Assembly (NCBI RefSeq): GCF_000454065.1
Contig: NZ_KE695652.1
Span: 147,291 to 211,290 of the forward strand
Source: Brevibacillus thermoruber 423
GTDB taxonomy: Bacteria > Bacillota > Bacilli > Brevibacillales > Brevibacillaceae
DNA: 64,000 nt
Reading direction: 5' to 3'
Both the position numbers and the translations under genes were made by a program. The number at the start of each line of letters is the position of its first letter. Within the stretch, counting starts at the first letter, position 1. This document shows, piece by piece, positions 59,650-64,000 of the stretch. The notes under the pieces are model-generated. The model made no database searches, was not told where the DNA came from, and saw only the letters and a program-made list of their open reading frames with translations.

Positions 59650-60993
59650 ATGCGCAAAGTACTGATTGCCAATCGCGGGGAAATCGCGCGGCGGATCATC
59701 CGCACCTGCCGGGCCCAGGGAGTGGCGACGGTAGCCGTATTCTCGGAGGCGGACAGAGACCTGCCGTTTGTCCGGGAAGCGGACGAGGCCGTCCACATCG
59801 GGCCGCCCCCTGTGCCGCACAGCTATCTCAACGTGGAGGCGATCATCGCCGCCGCCAGAGAGACCGGCGCGGATGCCGTCCATCCGGGCTACGGCCTGCT
59901 GTCGGAAAACGCCGCGTTTGCCCGGCGCTGCCGCGACGAAGGGCTGGTCTTCATCGGGCCGTCGCCCGAGGTGATCGCGCAGATGGGGGACAAACTGACG
60001 GCCCGCCGCGTGATGCGGGAAGCGGGCGTGCCCGTGGTGCCCGGCTGCGAGGATCCGGTGAACACGCCGGATGAAGCGGCAAAGGTGGCGGCCGGGATCG
60101 GCTATCCGGTCATGCTCAAGGCCAGCGCGGGCGGCGGCGGCATCGGCATGCAGGTGTGCCGCGACGAAGCGGAACTGCGCCAGGCGTACCAGTCGGCCAG
60201 GGGCAGGGCCAAGGCGTACTTTGGCAGCGACGCCATGTACGTGGAAGCGTATGTGGAAAGCCCCCGCCACATCGAGGTGCAGATCGCGGGAGACGCGCAT
60301 GGCACCGTGATTCACCTGCTGGAGCGGGAATGCTCCATCCAGCGCCGCCACCAGAAAGTGCTGGAGGAAAGCCCGTCCCCGTTCCTCGACGAGCTCGCGA
60401 GACAGCGGCTCTGCGAAGCGGCCGTGACGGCTGCCAGGGCGGTCGGGTACACCGGCGTCGGCACGGTGGAGTTTATCATGGACGGGAAAAAGAATTTCTA
60501 TTTCCTGGAAATGAACACCCGCCTGCAGGTAGAGCATCCCGTCACCGAAGAGATGACCGGCCTCGACCTGGTCGCGCTGCAGTTGGAGATCGCCCGCGGC
60601 AACGCGCTGCCCGTCGCGCAGGCGGAGGTAAGGGCGCTGCGCCATGCGATCGAGCTGCGGGTGTACGCCGAGGACCCCGTCACCTTTTTGCCGTCTCCCG
60701 GCACGATTACGTTCTACCGGCCGCCGCAAATGGACGGGGTGCGGGTGGACGACGGCGTGGAAACCGGCACGCAGGTGACGCCGTTCTACGACCCGATGAT
60801 CGCCAAGGTGATCGTCTCCGGCACAAACCGCGAAGAAGCGATACGGCGGGCGCAGGAAGCGATGCGGCAGTTTGAGGTCACCGGCATCAAGACCAACATT
60901 CCGTTTTTGCTGGAGGTCTTGGGCGACGAAGCATTCCGGCGGGGCGCGTACACCACGCGCTTTGTGGAAGAGCGGAAAGAGAAAACGACGTAA
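59650..60993 (+). CDS. Biotin carboxylase subunit of an acyl-CoA carboxylase
   Basis: A 447-aa AccC-type ATP-grasp enzyme (RKVLIANRGEIARRIIRTCR, VHPGYGLLSENAAFARRC, MLKASAGGGGIGMQV, HIEVQIAGDAHGTVIHLLERECSIQRRHQKVLEESPS, EMNTRLQVEHPVTEE). It carboxylates the biotin on the 70-aa carrier encoded next. Because the operon also holds HMG-CoA lyase and a crotonase, the final substrate is more likely methylcrotonyl-CoA than acetyl-CoA. AAAGGAG lies seven bases before ATG 59650. It resembles B. subtilis yngH. Confidence 0.9.
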   Translation: MRKVLIANRGEIARRIIRTCRAQGVATVAVFSEADRDLPFVREADEAVHIGPPPVPHSYLNVEAIIAAARETGADAVHPGYGLLSENAAFARRCRDEGLVFIGPSPEVIAQMGDKLTARRVMREAGVPVVPGCEDPVNTPDEAAKVAAGIGYPVMLKASAGGGGIGMQVCRDEAELRQAYQSARGRAKAYFGSDAMYVEAYVESPRHIEVQIAGDAHGTVIHLLERECSIQRRHQKVLEESPSPFLDELARQRLCEAAVTAARAVGYTGVGTVEFIMDGKKNFYFLEMNTRLQVEHPVTEEMTGLDLVALQLEIARGNALPVAQAEVRALRHAIELRVYAEDPVTFLPSPGTITFYRPPQMDGVRVDDGVETGTQVTPFYDPMIAKVIVSGTNREEAIRRAQEAMRQFEVTGIKTNIPFLLEVLGDEAFRRGAYTTRFVEERKEKTT

Positions 60994-61006
60994 GGAGAGC
61001 AAAGCG

Positions 61007-61219
61007 ATGAAAAACGTGACAGCATCCATGGCAGGAACCGTCATCAACGTGCTGGTGCAGGCAGGCGACCAGGTGAACGCCGGCCAGGACGTGGTCGTGC
61101 TGGAGTCGATGAAGATGGAGGTGCCGATCCAGGCGGAAGCGGACGGCAAAGTGGCGGAAGTGAAAGTGCATGTCGGGGACTTCGTCAACGACGGCGATGT
61201 CATCCTCGTTCTGGAGTAG
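61007..61219 (+). CDS. Biotin carboxyl carrier protein, short form
   Basis: A 70-aa biotinyl domain with the modification site in VLESMKMEVPI (lysine near residue 36) and the surrounding GTVINVLVQAGDQVNAGQ and GDFVNDGDVILVLE strands. It lacks the N-terminal extension of AccB, typical of carriers in catabolic acyl-CoA carboxylases. It starts 13 bases after the biotin carboxylase gene, with AAGGAGAG upstream. Confidence 0.92.
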   Translation: MKNVTASMAGTVINVLVQAGDQVNAGQDVVVLESMKMEVPIQAEADGKVAEVKVHVGDFVNDGDVILVLE

Positions 61220-61270
61220 TTTTGGAATGATTCCAAACTGAGCGCCCGCTAGGAAAGGCAGGTGGCCTGC

Positions 61271-62200
61271 ATGCAGGTGCAGATCGTAGAAGTAGGGCCG
61301 CGTGACGGCCTGCAAAACGAAACCCAAACGGTGCCGACCGAGGCGAAAATCCGGCTGATCGGCCTGCTGGCCGAGGCGGGACTGCGCCGGATCGAGGCCG
61401 GCTCGTTCGTCCATCCGCGCTGGATTCCCCAGTTGGCCGACACGGCGGACGTCTTTCGCCAACTGCCGCGCAGCCCGGCCGTGACGTACAGCGCGCTCGT
61501 GCCCAATCTGCGCGGGCTGGAGCGGGCCAGGGAGTGCGGGGTGACGGAGGTGGCCGTGTTCATGTCCGCCTCGGAGACGCACAACCGCAAGAACATCAAC
61601 AAGAGCATCAGCGAAACCTTCCCCGTCCTCAGGGAAGTGGCGCGGGAAGCGCTGGCGCTGGGCATGCGCGTGCGGGGATACGTCTCCACCGTCTTCGGCT
61701 GCCCGTATGAAGGGGCCGTTCCGCTGGACAACAGCCGGCGGGTGACGGACGAACTGCTCGCGATGGGCGTCTACGAAGTCTCCATCGGCGACACGATCGG
61801 CGTGGCCACGCCCCGCCAGGTGCAGGAGACGTTCGCGGTGCTTGTGAACGATGTTACGAGCGAACGCTTGGCCGGTCACTTTCACGATACCCGGGGAACG
61901 GGCCTGGCCAACGTGGCGGCTGCGCTGGCTGAGGGAATCCGCACCTTTGACAGCTCGATCGGCGGCTTGGGGGGATGCCCGTACGCGCCGGGGGCGACCG
62001 GCAACATTTCTAGCGAAGATCTGGTCTACATGCTGCACGGCATGGGCTATGAGACCGGCGTGGATCTGCAGAAGCTGATCGAGGCGGGCAGCTACATCCA
62101 GCGGCAGTTGGGTCGCCCCCTGCCGTCCAAGGTGCTTGCGGCCAGCCTGGCGCAGGCGGAAACCTGCGCAAAGAAAGAGGCGGAAGGGGATACGGCATGA
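61271..62200 (+). CDS. Hydroxymethylglutaryl-CoA lyase
   Basis: A 309-aa HMG-CoA lyase: VQIVEVGPRDGLQNE at the start (metal and substrate arginine-aspartate), FMSASETHNRKNIN, GHFHDTRGTGLAN (metal histidines) and GGLGGCPYAPGATGN with the catalytic cysteine. It cleaves HMG-CoA to acetoacetate and acetyl-CoA, the last step of leucine breakdown. AGGTGG precedes ATG 61271; a GTG at 61262 would overlap that site. It overlaps the next gene by four bases. It corresponds to B. subtilis yngG. Confidence 0.93.
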   Translation: MQVQIVEVGPRDGLQNETQTVPTEAKIRLIGLLAEAGLRRIEAGSFVHPRWIPQLADTADVFRQLPRSPAVTYSALVPNLRGLERARECGVTEVAVFMSASETHNRKNINKSISETFPVLREVAREALALGMRVRGYVSTVFGCPYEGAVPLDNSRRVTDELLAMGVYEVSIGDTIGVATPRQVQETFAVLVNDVTSERLAGHFHDTRGTGLANVAAALAEGIRTFDSSIGGLGGCPYAPGATGNISSEDLVYMLHGMGYETGVDLQKLIEAGSYIQRQLGRPLPSKVLAASLAQAETCAKKEAEGDTA

Positions 62201-62970
62201 GCGTGCTGCTGCGAAAAGAGGGGGCCGTCGGCGTGCTGACGCTGAATCGGCCCGAGGTGTACAACTGTCTGAACCTGGAGACGCTGTTCACGCTGCGACG
62301 GCTGATTGCCGAGATCGATGCGGATAGGGAGATTCGCGCCGTCATTGTGACCGGCGCGGGGGAGAAGGCGTTCTGCTCCGGCGCCGACTTAAAGGAGCGG
62401 CGCACGATGACGGACCTTCAGGTGCAGCTCTACATCCGCACCATCCGGGACACGTTCAGCGAGCTGGAGCGTCTGCCCAAGCCGGTCATCGCCGCAATCA
62501 ACGGCGTGGCGCTGGGCGGCGGAACGGAGCTGGCCCTGGCCTGCGACCTCAGGGTGATGAGCGAGTCGGCCCAGATGGGGCTGACGGAAACGTCGCTCGG
62601 CATCATCCCAGGAGCGGGCGGGACACAGCGGCTGCCGCGCCTGATCGGCAAGGGGAAGGCCAAGGAACTGATTTTTACCGCCCGCCGCGTCCACGCCGAG
62701 GAGGCGCTGGCGATCGGGCTGGTCAACCGCACGGCTCCGCCAGACCAGGTGATGGCGTCCGCGCTGGCGCTGGCCGAGGAGATGGCCGCCAACGCGCCGC
62801 TTGCGCTCGCCCAGGCGAAGTTCGCCATCGATTACGGGATGGAGGCCGATCTGGCGACGGGACTGGCGATGGAGAGCAGCGCCTACCAGGTGCTGATCCC
62901 CACCCGCGACCGGCTGGAGGGGCTGGAAGCGTTCAGGGAAAAGCGAAAACCGGTATATCGCGGAGAATGA
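62197..62970 (+). CDS. Crotonase, probable methylglutaconyl-CoA hydratase
   Basis: A 257-aa enoyl-CoA hydratase family protein with LTLNRPEVYNCLNLETL, FCSGADLKERRTM, INGVALGGGTELALACDLRVMSESAQMGLTETSLGIIPGAGGTQRLPRLIG, so both catalytic glutamates (in GGTELA and LTETSLG) are present, unlike the copy at 57292. Its place after HMG-CoA lyase suggests it hydrates 3-methylglutaconyl-CoA to HMG-CoA. It corresponds to B. subtilis yngF. Confidence 0.9.
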   Translation: MSVLLRKEGAVGVLTLNRPEVYNCLNLETLFTLRRLIAEIDADREIRAVIVTGAGEKAFCSGADLKERRTMTDLQVQLYIRTIRDTFSELERLPKPVIAAINGVALGGGTELALACDLRVMSESAQMGLTETSLGIIPGAGGTQRLPRLIGKGKAKELIFTARRVHAEEALAIGLVNRTAPPDQVMASALALAEEMAANAPLALAQAKFAIDYGMEADLATGLAMESSAYQVLIPTRDRLEGLEAFREKRKPVYRGE

Positions 62971-62985
62971 CGGGAGGAACGGCAG

Positions 62986-64000
62986 ATGAGCAAGCAGTTG
63001 GAACAGACGCTGAAAGAACGGATCGCCCAGGTGGAGCAGGGGGGCGAGGAAAAGTACCACGCCAAGCTGAAGGAGCAGAACAAGCTGTTCGTCCGCGACA
63101 GGTTGAAGCTGCTGTTTGACGGCGAGTTCATGGTGGAAGACGGCTTGTTTGCCAATTTCACCGCGGGCGACCTGCCGGCCGACGGGGTTGTGACCGCCAT
63201 CGGCAAAGTAAACGGGCGGACCGTCTGCGTGATGGCCAACGATTCGACGGTCAAGGCCGGTTCGTGGGGAGCGCGGACGGTGGAAAAGATCATCCGCATC
63301 CAGGAGACGGCGGAGAAAATGCGCGTGCCGCTGATCTATCTGGTCGACTCCGCCGGCGCCCGCATTACCGATCAACTGGAGATGTTCCCCGGCAGGCGGG
63401 GGGCGGGCCGGATCTTTTACAACCAGGTGAAGCTCTCCGGCAAGATTCCCCAGGTCTGCATCCTGTTTGGCCCTTCCGCCGCAGGAGGGGCGTACATTCC
63501 GGCGTTTTGCGACGTGGTCATCATGGTGGACAAAAACGCCAGCATGTACCTCGGGTCTCCCCGCATGGCGGAAATGGTGATCGGCGAAAAGGTGACGCTG
63601 GAGGAGCTGGGCGGCGCCCGCATGCACTGCTCGGTGAGCGGCTGCGGCGACATTCTGGCGGCCAATGAAGAGGAAGCGATTCAGGCCGCCCGCCGTTACC
63701 TCGGCTTTTTCCCAGCCGACTACACGAAAGAGCCGCCTGTGGAAGCGGCCCGGCCACCCAAGCCGGATGCGCGGGACATCAACGAGATCGTGCCGGAAAA
63801 CCAGAACACGCCCTTCAACATGTACGACTTGATTGATGCGCTGGTGGACGAGGGGTCCTTTTTCGAGATCAAGAAGCTGTTCGCCCAGGAGCTGATCACC
63901 GGTTTTGCCCGGCTGGACGGAAAGCCGGTCGGCATCGTCGCCAACCAGCCGCGGGTGAAGGGGGGCGTGCTGTTCGTCGATTCGGCCGACAAGGCGGCCC
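62986..64000 (+). CDS. Acyl-CoA carboxylase carboxyltransferase subunit (truncated by window edge)
   Basis: The frame from ATG 62986 (GGGAGGA upstream) stays open for 338 codons to the end. It is a carboxyltransferase of the methylcrotonyl/propionyl-CoA type: LKEQNKLFVRDRLKLLFD, GKVNGRTVCVMANDSTVKAGSWG, YLVDSAGARITDQLEMFPGRRGAGRIF, LFGPSAAGGAYIPAFCDVVIMV and YLGSPRMAEMVIGE. With biotin carboxylase and carrier upstream it completes the enzyme. B. subtilis yngE is the counterpart. About one third is missing. Confidence 0.92.
   Translation, partial: MSKQLEQTLKERIAQVEQGGEEKYHAKLKEQNKLFVRDRLKLLFDGEFMVEDGLFANFTAGDLPADGVVTAIGKVNGRTVCVMANDSTVKAGSWGARTVEKIIRIQETAEKMRVPLIYLVDSAGARITDQLEMFPGRRGAGRIFYNQVKLSGKIPQVCILFGPSAAGGAYIPAFCDVVIMVDKNASMYLGSPRMAEMVIGEKVTLEELGGARMHCSVSGCGDILAANEEEAIQAARRYLGFFPADYTKEPPVEAARPPKPDARDINEIVPENQNTPFNMYDLIDALVDEGSFFEIKKLFAQELITGFARLDGKPVGIVANQPRVKGGVLFVDSADKAA

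Noticed and set aside
1-64000. CRISPR arrays, insertion sequences, prophage or integrated element
   Set aside because: No regularly spaced repeats, transposase, integrase or phage structural genes were seen, and gene content is ordinary chromosomal Bacillales throughout.

Overview
The window looks like chromosomal DNA of a GC-rich, spore-forming Bacillales bacterium, most plausibly Brevibacillus or a close Paenibacillaceae relative. This rests on family recognition, not a database search. Pointers are a cluster of Bacillales-restricted small families (SR1P, UPF0637, DUF3055, DUF1885, DUF2626, YlaH-like), RsfA and YhcN/YlaJ sporulation proteins, strong AGGAGG ribosome sites with GTG/TTG starts, and fragments of B. 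subtilis gene order (dapH/dapL; typA..ylaH..ylaJ-phoH; yqgX-yqgY-spx-like; ylbO-ylbP; the yng leucine-degradation genes). No phage, insertion sequence, CRISPR array or rRNA was seen.

Layout. 1-8.2 kb: end of an SH3 protein, a YitT membrane protein, thiM, an 11-gene tRNA cluster with CCA encoded in every gene, a DinB protein, two divergent drug/metabolite transporters sharing a symmetric promoter, pdxK and a small gene. 8.4-12.2 kb: a MacAB-type ABC exporter operon. 12.3-15.6 kb: a methyltransferase, small genes, DUF1284, EcsC and an acetyltransferase. 15.8-19.2 kb: a lysine riboswitch controlling a three-gene acetyl-pathway diaminopimelate operon. 19.3-23.6 kb: a Fur-box promoter driving a 702-aa lipoprotein and a beta-propeller/di-haem cytochrome lipoprotein. 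23.6-30 kb: DnaA-box-like repeats, regulators and small conserved proteins, the dual-function sRNA SR1 with candidate CcpN operators, and a secreted propeller protein.

30-37.2 kb: arginine decarboxylase (speA), nitronate monooxygenase, a DNA glycosylase, a gene whose ribosome site can be hidden in a perfect 13-bp stem, and S-adenosylmethionine decarboxylase (speH), so two polyamine genes lie close together. 37.3-50 kb: the yla-like region (YhcN lipoproteins, typA, phoH), endonuclease IV, a secreted charged protein, and a SAM riboswitch controlling metI-metC. 50-57 kb: a second DinB protein, an MBL hydrolase, MidA-type methyltransferase, a cysteine-containing HTH regulator divergent from an Spx-family gene, then a strongly folded RNA element ending in a terminator. 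57.3-64 kb: enoyl-CoA hydratase, RsfA, a YlbP acetyltransferase and a leucine/acyl-CoA catabolic operon that runs off the right edge.

Regulation is unusually legible: lysine and SAM riboswitches, Fur and CcpN sites, many intrinsic terminators, and several unassigned structured RNA regions. The most interesting unexplained items are the 57-kb folded element with matching hairpins at both ends, the hidden ribosome site at 36 kb, the Fur-linked lipoprotein/cytochrome pair, and the orphan transcript region after phoH.
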